Shown here in pieces: positions 1 through 12,060 of a stretch of DNA of 64,000 nt. Made by a program: the position numbers and the translations under genes. Source of the stretch: Dryococelus australis (taxonomy: Eukaryota > Arthropoda > Insecta > Phasmatodea > Phasmatidae); assembly GCA_029891345.1 (NCBI GenBank), contig CM057009.1, forward strand, positions 307,684,666 through 307,748,665, read 5' to 3'. How positions within the stretch are numbered: position 1 is the stretch's first letter; the number at the start of each line of letters is the position of its first letter. The notes under the pieces were generated by a model. The model was given only the letters and a program-made list of their open reading frames with translations, ran no database searches and was not told the origin of the DNA.

Positions 1-654
1 TTTGTATTTTTTTTTATTACAAGTAGAAAAATTTTGTCTTGGAACAACGTGCCAATATCTGAAAGAAGAATGACAGAATTTGTGTATAACATAGCCAATA
101 ATAATTCATTCCTTCTCAATTGAGTATTTAAGAAGTGAAGAAGATGGTGAATTTAATTATCTAAATGATGTTTGATTATGTTCGCTCGTAAAATTTACGA
201 AGAAGATGTATTATGAGCTTTCTTACAATGCATTGCCACTAATATATTAATTGGTGATTATTTTCATATTCTGCACTTTTTAAATTTGAATCACAATAAT
301 TTTTGGAAATGAATATTTCTTTTAATTTTTAAATTTTAATAAGATAACCAGTAAAAACTTTTAGGTTAAAAAATATTGTTTCCTTCACTTTTGATGTCAG
401 ACATTTCATTAACGACTTACAATGTTTAAAATAGTATGAATAATGCATTTCATTGTTCCCAACAGAGCAAAGTTCAATTTTGTGACCAATTGGGGAAATA
501 AATAATAAAAATGCCAGGGAACTTTCTTAATGAAATTTTTATGATACATATTTTTATCGGAAACTTTTTTTGTTTAAATGTACTACTTCTTATAAATCCT
601 AAAAACATTATTTTTGATTGAAATTTTTTTCCGCTCTGGAGGGACATGCGAGTT
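1..654. other. AT-rich sequence, no feature seen
   Basis: Strongly AT-biased non-coding sequence. I see no persuasive ORF, repeat or RNA gene here. Confidence 0.5.
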
Positions 655-913
655 GTTAGTGAGTGAGTGAAGAGATTTGGAAGGCTCTTAACATCGAGGT
701 CTTGAGAGCCGATGTGGGTAATTGAGGTGGGTATGGAGCAGCGCCGAAATGAAAGGGTGGGGGAAACGGGCGATCCCCGAGAAAACCCACCGACCAGCGG
801 CATCGTCCGGCGCGACTCCCACGTGCGAAAATCCGGAATGTCTCGGCCGGGGATTGAACCCGGATCGCCTTGATGGGATGCGAGCAGACTAACCGCTTAG
901 ACGCAGTGGCTCG
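655..913 (-). mobile_element. tRNA-derived SINE, family A, near full length
   Basis: Read on the minus strand, the head (from 913 down) resembles a tRNA. It has an A-box-like stretch (TAAGCGGTTAGTC) and a B box (GGTTCAATCCC, near 848-861). A conserved body follows that reads GATTTTCGCAC...GGTTTTCTCGGGGAT, then a tail ending in repeated TCACTCAC. The same body recurs at 4027-4176, 49887-50128 and, tail only, 51353-51409, so it is a dispersed family. It is non-coding; the ORFs crossing it are incidental. Retroposition would depend on a LINE partner, which cannot be named from this window. Confidence 0.85.
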
Positions 914-1581
914 TGCGAGTTGTGCCTCCGTATTTTTTGCCGGTATCCAAGTATGAACTACCAAAAGACTAACAGAACGCACTAACTGGTTCTGCTCAAT
1001 TCTCAGCCCACTTTACGCTCGTCGGCTATCAAGACCCCGATGCAAGAGCCGCCGAAACCTCCCCACTCTGATCCACTCAGTGCTCGCGCAGGGCCTATTT
1101 GGGGCGTCCGTGAACATTCAGCCGGCGATTTAAGGCATCGGTCACGTAACATTCTTCCGAGACAGAACCCTTCAGACGTGGAACAAGAAACTGCTAACAT
1201 AATTCCATAAATGGCCCTTCTGTGCGCAAATAAGACTGCTTGCATTTTAGACTTTGGGTTTCTTAGAAAGTTTATCTTACAAGAACTCAGCCGCAAAGCT
1301 GCCATATTATTCGTAGTTTCGCACGTGCTGTAATACGGGATCAGTCTTTATTTTCGCATTCAAACTGATTTTCGTGAACATCATATGGGTAATACTAAAA
1401 GTTAATGGAACAATTTTTGAAGAATATGAAAATAAATGTGTTAACTTTGCTGTAGAAAAACTGGCGTAGTTAATTTTATTTTCAATTAAACCACTACGTT
1501 TCAGAAATGGATATTGCTTTTAAGCGGAAGAACTTCGCACTGATGACTTAATTTTTCATTGCTCTCCTGGGAACATATAGA
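914..1581. other. Unassigned sequence with a moderately GC-rich patch
   Basis: Positions 1000-1200 are more GC-rich than the surroundings and carry a 100-codon minus-strand ORF (1003-1305). It resembles no family I know. The rest is AT-rich. I cannot support a gene. Confidence 0.4.
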
Positions 1582-2006
1582 AAGGCTGTTCACGATAAAG
1601 TTAGCACTTTGGAAATCAACCTTCGAAAAAATTTACTGCCCCAGCCTGTATATATTTTAACGGGCGCCTGAGTGACATGCTCCCAGTAAGGTTGGTAACG
1701 ATGAATAGGAAGTAGTTCCGTATCTTAATGCAGTATAAAAAGTGTTACGTAACCATTTTTATAACTTAAATTTTTTCTTACGTTTTAAGATTTTTTTTTA
1801 ATGCACGGAAGTGTAAAAATAAGCCGATTTGTTAAATATATAATTTTTCCATAATTTCACATTTTCACTTGACCGACGTATGAATAAAGTGATGAGGGCC
1901 ATTGCAATGTTAATTTTACGTAAGGCGGAAGAACACACAACGACGTGCATACAGGTAGATCTCAAGCAGAGCTTTCGAAAGTGCTATTTTCACCGTGAAC
2001 AGCCTT
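1582..2006. mobile_element. MITE family M, long subtype, copy 1
   Basis: A non-autonomous element with terminal inverted repeats. The left end reads AGGCTGTTCACGATAAAGTTAGCACTTT; the right end reads AAAGTGCTATTTTCACCGTGAACAGCCTT, its approximate reverse complement. The interior is shared with 5344-5769 and 30676-31075, including GTTGGTAACGATG and TTAATTTTAC(G/A)TAAGGCGGAA. No coding capacity is apparent; an ORF crossing its right end (1880-2230) is not conserved in the other copies. The transposase superfamily is unknown. Confidence 0.85.
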
Positions 2007-2259
2007 TATTCCTGTGCGCTACAGTACAAGTTGTTGCACTAGGTACAAACGTTGTTTACTTTGTTGCACGTCCTAATGATTTGCACATTGCGCTAAACAT
2101 TGCAAGGACATACAATCCCGTTTCTTGCGATACTTTTATGTCATCATATAATTATGAAATTTTAAGTCTTCATAATAGTTTCCGTACAAAAATGCATGCC
2201 TGTAACAGTTATCTAAATATCAATGAATAATTCTTTGCGGTAAATTCATAAATATGTCA

Positions 2260-2673
2260 TCTGGTGTTTCACATGATATTACTTGTGCTATGTGTAGCAA
2301 TGCAAATACTCGATTTTTTTTTCCCCGAGTTCTTGTTTTACTTCCGGTACATTCGAGTAAAAGTTGTTTCGTCTAACAACGTTTTGTTTAAAGTTGTGAA
2401 TTTCTCAGTGTCCAGCTTGAAAGCATTTTGCCTTACTGCGTGCCTAGCAGTGTTTTTTGCCTAAGGGCGTTGAGCCTTTTTGGTGTTTTGTCTCATTGCA
2501 ATTTGCCTGAGTTCTTCCTGAAATTTTGCTTTTCGCAAAAATCTTCATTTCGCTCTTTGCCATTTTTCCAAACGACGTTTTGCCTAAAACATTTTCCTCC
2601 GCGGTGATTTAACTAAAGCAAACATTTTCATTTAACAGCGTTTTAATTAATAACATTTGGCCAAACGGCGTTT
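2260..2673. repeat. Degenerate array of TTTTGCCTAA-like words
   Basis: Words close to TTTTGCCTAA recur at irregular spacing of roughly 12-20 bp, for example near 2430, 2455 and 2580. They run straight into the clean 40 bp array. The 40 bp unit contains related words (TTTTACCTGG, TTTATCTAAA), so this may be an older, decayed part of the same array. That link is inference. Confidence 0.45.
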
Positions 2674-2997
2674 CACCTGGTGAAGTTTATCTAAACTAAG
2701 TAGTTTGTTATTTTACCTGGTGAAGTTTATCTAAACTAAGTAGTTTGTTATTTTACCTGGTGAAGTTTATCTAAACTAAGTAGTTTGTTATTTTACCTGG
2801 TGAAGTTTATCTAAACTAAGTAGTTTGTTATTTTACCTGGTGAAGTTTATCTAAACTAAGTAGTTTGTTATTTTACCTGGTGAAGTTTATCTAAATAAGT
2901 AGTTTGTTATTTTACCTGGCGAAGTTTATCTAAACTAAGTAGTTTGTTATTTTACCTGGTGAAGTTTATCTAAACTAAGTAGTTTGTTATTTTGTCT
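2674..2997. repeat. Tandem array, about 8 units of 40 bp
   Basis: The unit contains ACCTGGTGAAGTTTATC followed by TAAACTAAGTAGTTTGTTATTTT. Starts fall at 2675, 2715, 2755, 2795, 2835, 2875, about 2914 and about 2954. Units are near-identical; one lacks a base and one carries a T-to-C change. The high identity suggests recent expansion. Confidence 0.95.
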
Positions 2998-3356
2998 AAA
3001 TTCATATACTGTTACATTGAGATTTCTGCAAAAGAATTTAGACAAATAATTCCAGTTTAATAACGTTCTTTTTTTCTAACTTGACAAGGAGATATTTTGT
3101 CAAGAGAGGCCATTCTCGAGTATAACAGCTATAAAACTAAATACAAAAGGCTGCGTAAATGACAAAAAGCAAGTTTTTAGTTTCTTCTGCTACAGGCTCA
3201 GAAATAGTGACGATAGCAACAGAATTATTCACGTGAAGTCATAAGTAACTGGTGTGTTAATATTGGCATCTTCTGTTGCAATTTGCATGCGTGCGTTTTC
3301 TAGAAATTTGTTTACTTGTAGCAACTTTCTGACTTTCGCTACCTCATTTGTTTGGG

Positions 3357-3441
3357 GTCGTTTATGTGAACACCTAAGGCTGGCTTCCGTAAGTTCGCGT
3401 CGAAACTCGGAGAGTCAGACTCGCGCGTTCACATAAACGAC
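3357..3441. mobile_element. Candidate 85 bp hairpin or mini-MITE
   Basis: A perfect 15 bp inverted repeat bounds the segment. GTCGTTTATGTGAAC lies at 3357-3371 and GTTCACATAAACGAC at 3427-3441, with a GC-richer 55 bp loop. It could be a tiny MITE or a structured RNA. No clear target-site duplication is visible, so mobility is not shown. Confidence 0.5.
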
Positions 3442-4026
3442 TTGTGCATTATTTCATTACGTGGTTAAAAACTAGTCAGATAAATTACAGGGTTTTAACT
3501 ATGGCAATTTCAGCAGAAGAACATTAAAGGTGTGTTGTTGAAGGTGTAACATGTTTGTAACATAGAAACCTAGTTACGTAATATTTTTCTCATTAAATAT
3601 TATTCTTTATAATCTTTCGTGTATACGTGAATTGAAGTTTTTGTGTTGGATGTGGCTTTATATTCACATTTACGCAAATATATTTAAAAAAAAAACTAGC
3701 AGTGGTATCACTTACAATTTCCAGTAAAAACTACGACTGTTAAAGAAACATATTTACTTCGAAAATTGTCTTACACGTATTAATTTTTAAGCCAAATACA
3801 TTTAATTATTTGTGTTTTATAAAATATGATTTTCCATTTCATAATAAATTTGGTCTCTTTGTACGCATTTTCTTCGCCGAAAATGAAAGATGATTCTATC
3901 TCTTGTCAGGTTATACGCAGTGCATTAAAACACGCTACTTCGCATTAATACTTTACAATCTGTCATACATTAATTTAGAATTTATTTTAAATTCATTTGT
4001 CCTGTAAACTAGGTAAACCAGGTAAA
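3442..4026. other. AT-rich sequence, no feature seen
   Basis: No convincing ORF, RNA gene or repeat was identified. Confidence 0.4.
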
Positions 4027-4176
4027 TGGCAGATCCCCGAGAAAACCCGCTGACCAGCGGTATCGTCCGACATGATTCCCACATGCGAAAATCCGGGAGT
4101 GACCCGGCCGGAGATTGAACCCGGTTAGCCTTGGTGGAATGCGAGTGGACTAACCACTAGACCACCGCGGCTCCCC
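4027..4176 (-). mobile_element. tRNA-derived SINE, family A, 3' truncated
   Basis: This matches the head and body of the SINE at 655-913, including GATCCCCGAGAAAACC and a B-box complement at GATTGAACCCGG. On the minus strand the tRNA-like head starts near 4176. The tail present in the first copy is missing, so the copy is 3' truncated. Confidence 0.85.
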
Positions 4177-4861
4177 GTCTTGTTTAACGTTAGGCAATAC
4201 GCCGTCCCCATAAAACTTTAATATACCTTATATAAGCAACCGCTCTTCAAGGTTCGTGTAAATGATGGTGACAGGCAAGCTCGTATATATCTTATCACGT
4301 CATGATGCATTTCGTGTGCAGTTTAAATCATTGGTCACAAACATTTTTTTTTTTGTTTCCTCAAACTCAAAATTGTATTAATTTTTAAATGAGTTCTTTG
4401 GACAATTATGGTCGTAGGATTTGCCAGAGTCCGCCAGTGTTGTGATAACGAAGGGCTCCAGTCTAAAGATCCTTCAGTTAACGCCTTGCTTTAACTGGCC
4501 AAGTCTATCGCAGATGTAGTCTCATACGCGATTTTTTTTCTCGGACATTACAGGCCGTCGTTCTCTAGTACCGCGAAACCAGCAAACAAAATGGATAATC
4601 TTGTCAACCTCGCTAAATTTATCGCGTGTATGGAAGTTGAAAACAACAAAGGAGAATATTAGTGTTTCGGCGCTTCCCTAATGCGCAGTCTTTTTATACC
4701 CGGAACCACTTCGTCGAGCCTATGACAACGGTCGCTGAGAATCATCAGAGGATGAAGTGTACATTGCTCATCCGTTCACGCGCTGTGAACAGTTTATCTC
4801 ACGTGAGTTTACGGCGAAGCGGAACGAGATTCCATCGCTCGGCGAGGTGAGAGGTGTGCCG
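4177..4861. other. No feature recognised
   Basis: Mixed-composition sequence with only short ORFs. GC content rises from about 4660 into the island that follows. Confidence 0.4.
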
Positions 4862-5283
4862 CATTCTCGGCGCCGGGATTAGTCGACTAGGTCAGGGCTG
4901 AAAGGCGGGTCGAAGGATGATGTGGGTGTGGTGGAGGAGAAGAGGGGTAAGGGGGAGAGGGGAAGAGGCGAAGCTGGTCGCGTCGGACTGAAGCATCGAG
5001 CAGCGCGAGAAAATAAATCTCGCCAAGTTGCGATCAATAACGCGGAGGGTGGCTGGTATCCGCGAATATCGATTGCCCGTCGTCCTGCTGCTCGGCCGCA
5101 GTCGGCGAAGCGGTGGTCGCTCGCTGCCACGCTGTCTGCAACCCGCGGTCCGCGGCCTTCGCAGCCGTGGTGGGAACAGTTCCCCACCACGGTCGCAGCT
5201 ATCCTGGGGGAACCTTCTCAGATAAACCGTTGGGAAAATGTCACTGCCCCCTGCCTGCACGACGTCTGGCAAGCGCCCAGTTG
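4862..5283. other. GC/CpG-rich island
   Basis: About 420 bp are clearly GC-rich and CpG-rich in an AT-rich setting. Several overlapping ORFs stay open on both strands (for example 4922-5284 plus and 4892-5272 minus), which GC-rich sequence produces by chance. No protein motif was recognised in any frame. It could be a promoter-type CpG island, an unidentified exon or a TE fragment. Confidence 0.4.
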
Positions 5284-5343
5284 AGTTGGTAACGACGGAG
5301 AGAAAATAGTTCTACTTCTTAACTTTGAATTTAAAAGTTAAGT

Positions 5344-5769
5344 ATAAGCTGTTCACTATAAAGTTAGAACTTCAGAAATAAACCTTAGAAAAATATCTCT
5401 CTCCCTGCATGCATATATTTTAATGAGAGTACTGAATGACATTCGCCCAGAAAAGTTGGTAACGATTGATGGAAAGTAGTTCCATGAGTTAACGTCGAAT
5501 AAAAAGTGTTAGGTAACAATGTGAGATAGCTTTAAATTAATTCTTTCAGTTTCTGTATTTTGTAATGCATCGAAGTCTATAGATGAACAAATTTGTGAAG
5601 TATTTACTTACTTAATATTATCACATTATCATTCCGCCAACGCAAGTATACAGTGATGAGGCCCATAGCAATGTTAATTTTACATAAGGCGGAGTAATGT
5701 ACAACGTGTACACAAGTAGATCTTAAGCAGGTCTTTCGAGAGTGCTCTTTTTACTGCGAACAGCCTATA
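5344..5769. mobile_element. MITE family M, long subtype, copy 2
   Basis: The left end is ATAAGCTGTTCACTATAAAG and the right end is CTGCGAACAGCCTATA. The interior aligns by eye with 1582-2006, including GTTGGTAACGATTGATGG and TTAATTTTACATAAGGCGGA. It is non-coding. Confidence 0.85.
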
Positions 5770-5794
5770 AGCATACGCAAATTAATACATTTTT

Positions 5795-6000
5795 TATTTT
5801 GCCTTTTAGTTTTATTAAATGTTAAATGTGTAAGAATGAGTAATATTGCAAAACATATACTTTCCTAATAACTTCGCAGTTTCACTTGACTGACACATGA
5901 ATTAAGTGATCAAGCCCGTGTAAGTGTTAATTTTCGGGTGGTGAAAGAATACACAAAGTGAATGCAAGAGAAAAGGCTTCAGAAGTTCTCGCAAATGCAA
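5795..6000. mobile_element. Partial MITE family M sequence
   Basis: This stretch resembles the right half of the long MITE subtype: CAGTTTCACTTGACTGACACATGAATTAAGTGAT compares with the same region of copy 1 near 1860-1890. Both TIRs are missing. It may be a fragment, or a tandem duplication of part of the neighbouring copy. Confidence 0.45.
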
Positions 6001-6426
6001 GGCAGTATACATCGCACAGAGCTATTAGACATATTTAGGATTTTTCAGTTTTTAAATTTTTTTTTTTTACATATCTTTTACATTTGATTCATATATCTAG
6101 AGTACTAGCGCCTTATAAACAGAAAAAGTTTCATGGAGCAGTTTAAAAACGCGATAACAGTGATTTTTCGATTAGATATGCACATTTGCGCAAATGCACG
6201 CCATCGATTTGCAACTTCTTTTCGCGGAAATCACATAAACTTGTGTAATTGTAGCTCAAATCCAGTAATTCGTGCTTCAAATTAAAGCTCTTTACACACC
6301 CTTCAAAAAGTAACGTATACGCAATTTCTGTATCCTTGCCGGTGTAAAACGTGATAATTCTCAACATATTTGTGAGCGAAATAACAAAATTTTATATTTT
6401 AGTTTCACGCAAATAAATAATTATGC

Positions 6427-6664
6427 TATGGGCTATTCAAGGTAAATTAAGCCTTTTTGAAAGCCCTCTCATTTGGATTAATAACAAAAATATATATTAT
6501 TTTAGCCTTAGACGTAAAGTTCGTAATGCGGTGGAATATACACAGTGTGTTTATTACTTAATGGCAATATTTATTTTAAAATGTGGTTAAAGGATGAAAA
6601 ATGAAAAAAAAAAATTAATAAAAAACTAGGACCTCAAAAGTGCATACATTGCCGCAAACAGCAT
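6427..6664. mobile_element. MITE family M, short subtype, copy 1 (decayed TIRs)
   Basis: The body shares GCGGTGGAATATACACAGTGTG and ACTAGGACCTCAAAAGTGC with the copies at 50775-51016 and 56631-56865. The TIRs are degraded here (GGGCTATTCAAGGTAAA at left, TTGCCGCAAACAGC at right). It is non-coding. Confidence 0.75.
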
Positions 6665-6904
6665 CTTTATATTTATGTAGTATTATATAGCTTGGTTCCT
6701 AAGCTTCAAAACAGGAAAAAATATTATTTCAATCTTTCTAGACCCAACTACTGTTGATTTTAACTAAATACACTTTCATGTGATTGCGATTAATTAAAGA
6801 CTGCGTCCCATTTCAAGATGGCGGTCGCTGATATCGTGTGTCCGTGTCTAAAACTATTGTATAGTGAGTGTAAAGCGAATGTGCCAAATCTGCGCTTCAA
6901 TCCA

Positions 6905-8151
6905 GCGTGTCACGATGAACTCATTACTCCACTCCACTAATTATTCCTTTCTAATTCGTTCCGTTCCGCTTTGTGGACCAATGAGGATTACAGCGGGCGT
7001 GTTGACTAGCGTACTTGGGTCGCAGGATAGAGACCGGGATATTTCAAAAGGAACGTGATAGCGTGTCACGATGAACTCATTACTCCACTCCACTAACTAT
7101 TCCTTTCTAATTCGTTCCGTTCCGCTTTGTGGACCAATGAGGATTACAGCGGCGTGTTGACTGGCGTACTTAGGTCGCAGGATAGAGACCGGGATATTTC
7201 AAAAGGAACGTGATAGCGTGTCACGATGAACTCATTACTCCACTCCACTAACTATTCCTTTCTAATTCGTTCCGTTCCGCTTTGTGGACCAATGAGGATT
7301 ACAGCGGGCGTGTTGACTAGCGTACTTAGGTCGCAGGATGGAGACCGGGATATTTCAAAAGGAACGTGATAGCATGTCACGATGAACTCATTACTCCACT
7401 CCACTAACTATTCCTTTCTAATTCGTTCCGTTCCGCTTTGTGGACCAATGAGGATTACAGCGGGCGTGTTGACTAGCGTACTTAGGTCGCAGGATGGAGA
7501 CCGGGATATTTCAAAAGGAACGTGATAGCATGTCACGATGAACTCATTACTCCACTCCACTAACTATTCCTTTCTAATTCGTTCCGTTCCGCTTTGTGGA
7601 CCAATGAGGATTACAGCGGGCGTGTTGACTAGCGTACTTAGGTCGCAGGATAGAGACCGGGATATTTCAAAAGGAACGTTATAGCGTGTCACGATGAACT
7701 CATTACTCCACTCCACTAACTATTCCTTTCTAATTCGTTCCGTTCCGCTTTGTGGACCAATGAGGATTACAGCGGGCGTGTTGACTGGCGTACTTAGGTC
7801 GCAGGATAGAGACCGGGATATTTCAAAAGGAACGTGATAGCGTGTCACGATGAACTCATTACTCCACTCCACTAACTATTCCTTTCTAATTCGTTCCGTT
7901 CCGCTTTGTGGACCAATGAGGATTACCGCGGGCGTGTTGACTGGCGTACTTAGGTCGCAGGATGGAGACCGGGATATTTCAAAAGGAACGTGATAGCGTG
8001 TCACGATGAACTCATTACTCCACTCCACTAACTATTCCTTTCTAATTCGTTCCGTTCCGCTTTGTGGACCAATGAGGATTACAGCGGGCGTGTTGACTAG
8101 CGTACTTAGGTCGCAGGATAGAGACCGGGATATTTCAAAAGGAACGTGATA
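6905..8151 (+). repeat. Satellite array, eight 156 bp units
   Basis: Units start at 6905, 7061, 7216, 7372, 7528, 7684, 7840 and 7996, and the last ends at 8151. All are 156 bp except one of 155 bp. Each begins GCGTGTCACGATGAACTC (two units begin GCATGTCAC) and contains CGTTCCGTTCCGCTTTGTGG and ACCGGGATATTTCAAAAGG. Units differ by only a few bases, so the array has been homogenised recently. The unit length is close to nucleosomal size. No coding frame is kept through the array. Confidence 0.97.
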
Positions 8152-10720
8152 GCGTTACTGTTGCCATATTGCTGGGTTTTCTTTCTGTCAAACAGATAAG
8201 AGAACGATATCAGTTGTCATGCACTTACATTAAACAACACTTCTTTAACGGGACGTTAAAAGATACGAATAATTCCCATGACTAGCTACCAACATTACAA
8301 ATGGTACAGAAAACTTTGTTTTCACTTAAATTTTCGTATTTAAGGGAAGGAATTTCTGAAATTCTATTTTCAAAAAGAACTTATAAAATAAAAATATTAA
8401 TAATAATGTCGTCATTAAGGTAGCAATGTTAGGGCCTATAGCCTTGCTTACCACGTAACCATCATAAATAGAGTTACAAGTAAAAAAACATACGAAAATA
8501 TCACTACCAATAACGCATATACTACAGTAAACTTCGAGGCAATGAAAAAATTAAGAAATGCATGAAGAAAGAACGATTACACTCAATAAGAGTTCATGTA
8601 CTTTACAATCAGTGCATATTAAACATGGCTAATAAATATATAAAAATTGCGCTACATGGTAAAGAATGGGAGGGATCCCCGCGTTTTTTGTGAAATAGTT
8701 ATTTGCACGAATACACATATTTCGGTAAATAAATTTTCTGCAAATACAAAATTTCGTCTAAAAAGATAGAAAAAGTAATTTATGCCATTTTTTTCATACT
8801 TTTGTCATATTAAGTGTAATCTTGGAGGAAAAAAATGCTCGAAAATGGTCAAATATCGCTTTTTTTCGAAGCTTGCCTATGCAGTTTCCTTAAGCGGCAA
8901 CAGAAAAGTACAAAGAAACAGGCCTAGTTTTTCAGTCTGTGGGCTTTCGTCGCGTGTAATACAGTCCCACTGTTACAGATCTAATTTGCACAGTACAGCG
9001 TCACGACGGAAACACTGCACGCCTTGCGCGTAGGAGCGATGTGGCACTAGAAGTGCGTGTAGTGTCGCCCGTATGGCACCCTCGCTTCTTGCCCTTGGAA
9101 GCGGGGGTCCACCCCACTCTTTAGAAAGAAATTCTCAAACTTTTATTCACTACGTAGCCTACATACACACACATATACTAAATACACACATACAGGAATA
9201 CGTGGGTCGAATGTGAAGAAATTCGAATCGAGGCCAAAAATGTTTATCTCATGCCTTCGGCAGTAAAAATCTTCCAACACGTTATGCTCGCCCTCATATT
9301 CTACCCTGGAATATTTTTAACACTCGTCATCATTTCTTCAGAGCAGTTGCATGCAAAATGTTCATTAGCTTATCGCCAACAGCCAGTTCTTCAACCTTCG
9401 TAGCGAGTCTTCCTCGAAGTGCATGGCTGTTATACCAGAAATATCCAAGCTCATGGTTATTGATCTACGCCAAATAATGACGAGTCATTCAAGTTTCGAG
9501 AACTTATTATCTCCAGGCTGTACTCCAAACCACTTTAGAAATATTTGTGGTATTGTACGTTTACGTGACACATACTCGGGAGAGTTAATTTAAATAATGC
9601 CACGCCGGTAACAGCATGCTAGGATCATGTACAACTGGCTACGACTGATGCAAGAAAAGACTCCGTACTGCAGAATCAGCCACTGAACAAACGTAGTCAT
9701 GCGATTCAGGAAATGCCTGTGTCTAGAATGGTTATCAGTAAATGACTTAAACAAGGTTAACCTAAATCTTTTGTCATACATGTATTTCGCGCTTAAAAGC
9801 ATGGTTCTTTGTAACTAAGTTTAAAAGTTACAGCCTTTGAAATCAGATGCAGTGTTTGAAACATTCGGTATAATGAATTATAAAAATATAATCAGATAAA
9901 TTTTCAAATTTTTTTTTGTAATATTACAAAAAGTATATTTTACTGAATAACGGAGTGAAAATATTGCTTTAATATGTTATAGATTTCACATTACGAGTAC
10001 TTAAAAAATGCATCTCTGTTGGCATTTCGTAAGTACGTTTTGGCTATTTTGTCACTGAGTTGTATACAGTATAAATTTTGAGTGCTTTTTACGAGTAATT
10101 TAAATAAAAAAATTACATAAATATCACTTATTACTTTCTAACTTCGAAGTGATAATAATAATAATATCGTAAGGTATTTAAGTTCTGCAACAAAATATAA
10201 ACAATAGAAAATTTTATTTCTGGGTGAACGTAGAAAAATATACTAACAAGTAAAGACATATTACGTAATGAATGTTTGTCCTTAGTTTAACGACTTAATG
10301 ATAAAAACAATAGAAACTAACGTCGAAATGACAGCCACCATAAGACACATCTATAAACACGTGGTCAAGTATATCACTTAAAAAATTAATGAAAGTATTA
10401 AATTAGTTCGCAGTTTAATTAAATTAAATAATAAAGCAGTGACACAGGTGATGGATTATTTTCGGGCTTTGAGTTACAGCAAATACAATATTATTTTCCT
10501 ATAGCTTTTTAATTTTAAATTTACTTGATTAACAGCTTCAGAGTGTTTATTTTTATTCAGTTTGCAAAAAGTGGTGTTCATACCCGCCTATTTTCCCCCA
10601 CTATGAGTATGTCTAATGCAATACGTGACACAAAGGCTCGAAACATCAAAGACACTTCTTCGTTCACTCCTTCGTGTGGGATTCTCTCAAGTTGCTTGCG
10701 TCTATTTCGTAGTTCATAGC
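8152..10720. other. AT-rich sequence, no gene recognised
   Basis: About 2.5 kb of mostly AT-rich DNA. A slightly GC-richer patch at 8930-9120 shows no family match. Short ORFs on both strands look random. Confidence 0.5.
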
Positions 10721-10970
10721 GGAGTTTTTTCTCTCGTTGCGCAATTGGTTGTTAATGCTCTATGTATTGCGGAGTTTTTTCTCTCGTTGCGCAATTGGTT
10801 GTTAATGCTCTATGTATTGCGGAGTTTTTTCTCTCGTTGCGCAATTGGTTGTTAATGCTCTATGTATTGCGGAGTTTTTTCTCTCGTTGCGCAATTGGTT
10901 GTTAATGCTCTATGTATTGCGGAGTTTTTCCTCTCGTTGCGCAATTGGTTGTTAATGCTCTATGTATTGC
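10721..10970 (+). repeat. Tandem array, five 50 bp units
   Basis: Units of exactly 50 bp start at 10721, 10771, 10821, 10871 and 10921. Each begins GGAGTTTTTTCTCTCGTTGC and continues GCAATTGGTTGTTAATGCTC. The only difference I see is one T-to-C change in the last unit. An ORF running through it (10616-10855) merely reads the repeat and is not a gene. Confidence 0.97.
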
Positions 10971-12060
10971 GGATGTTACACTCCTCGCCATCCTTTCATT
11001 TTTCGTCGTGACGAACTTAAATGCACGAAGAGGTAATAGGCTGTATAAATTTACAGCGGCAATAAATAACATAATAAAACCTCGCTTCATTTTACGAAAA
11101 AAAGTTCGCACTAACGCAAGCGTTTAACTTTCCTCGATACTCACACGGATCGAAAGGACGAGAAGTGATTTAATGTTCTTGTAACTGGAGGTAAATATGT
11201 CCATCGGAAACGGGTGCACGAGAAATATAAATTTAGTTGATTCTCAAATTTTAATCATTATTGAAATTGACAACCTGTTAGTAACAAATTGTAACTTCAT
11301 TTCGTCTTATATACAGTTTATAGAAAATTAAAATTTTATGCAATTAAATTGTTTATAAAATCATAATTGCACAAACTCAAATTCTTTAATAGAACATACA
11401 TTGTGATATGGTATTCACTACTTGACAGAGATGGACTATTTCAGGATAAGTTTTCAGAGTGACGAGTTTTATGCTGACTAATCCTGACTTCTATGTCGAA
11501 ATAAAGTAAACAGTCTTACGCTTGAGCCTCTAAAGTGCCGGCTACACAATAATGAAACCTGTGCCTTTCAGTAGAAACCAGTATACTTTTTTTTAGCAAT
11601 CTAGAACACGAAAAGTAGCGAAATTTGTGGTAAAGTTAATGAAAAGATTCTCATCTTTCATCTTAACGTGATTGCGCTAACATAGGTCGCGGTGCTTAAA
11701 AAAAAAACTTGATATCTGTATTCGTCTAACTCCACTTATATGTATGCTAATTAATAGTTATGGCCATAAATATTTGTTTTATTGATAAGAGAAAATATGT
11801 GTAGGAAGACGTAAGCTCTATAGCCAATTTTTATTAAGCAGGGTTTCCTAAAATAATCCTCTCCCGAAAATTAAAAGTTACTTGAATAATTTATGTTAAT
11901 AAGTGAACGATACCTCGATAACATGGGAAAAAATTATTCTGTGTTACTGCAACTGTGCTGCGAGAATCCCGCTTTGGTTATATCCGAACACGGGGAAGGG
12001 GTGTCGTACTGCAATCTTTCTAATGCAATTTCCATTTGATAAGTGTGCGTACTTAGCCTG
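10971..12060. other. No feature recognised
   Basis: AT-rich DNA with short incidental ORFs only. Confidence 0.45.

Noticed and set aside
1880-2230. 116-codon ORF
   Set aside because: It crosses the right end of a MITE, and the frame is not kept in the other MITE copies.
4892-5284. Overlapping ORFs of 103-126 codons on both strands
   Set aside because: Several frames are open at once in a GC-rich island, with no recognisable motif in any of them.
2674-8151. CRISPR-like array in the tandem repeats
   Set aside because: Repeats are contiguous with no unique spacers and the sequence is eukaryotic; these are minisatellite and satellite arrays.
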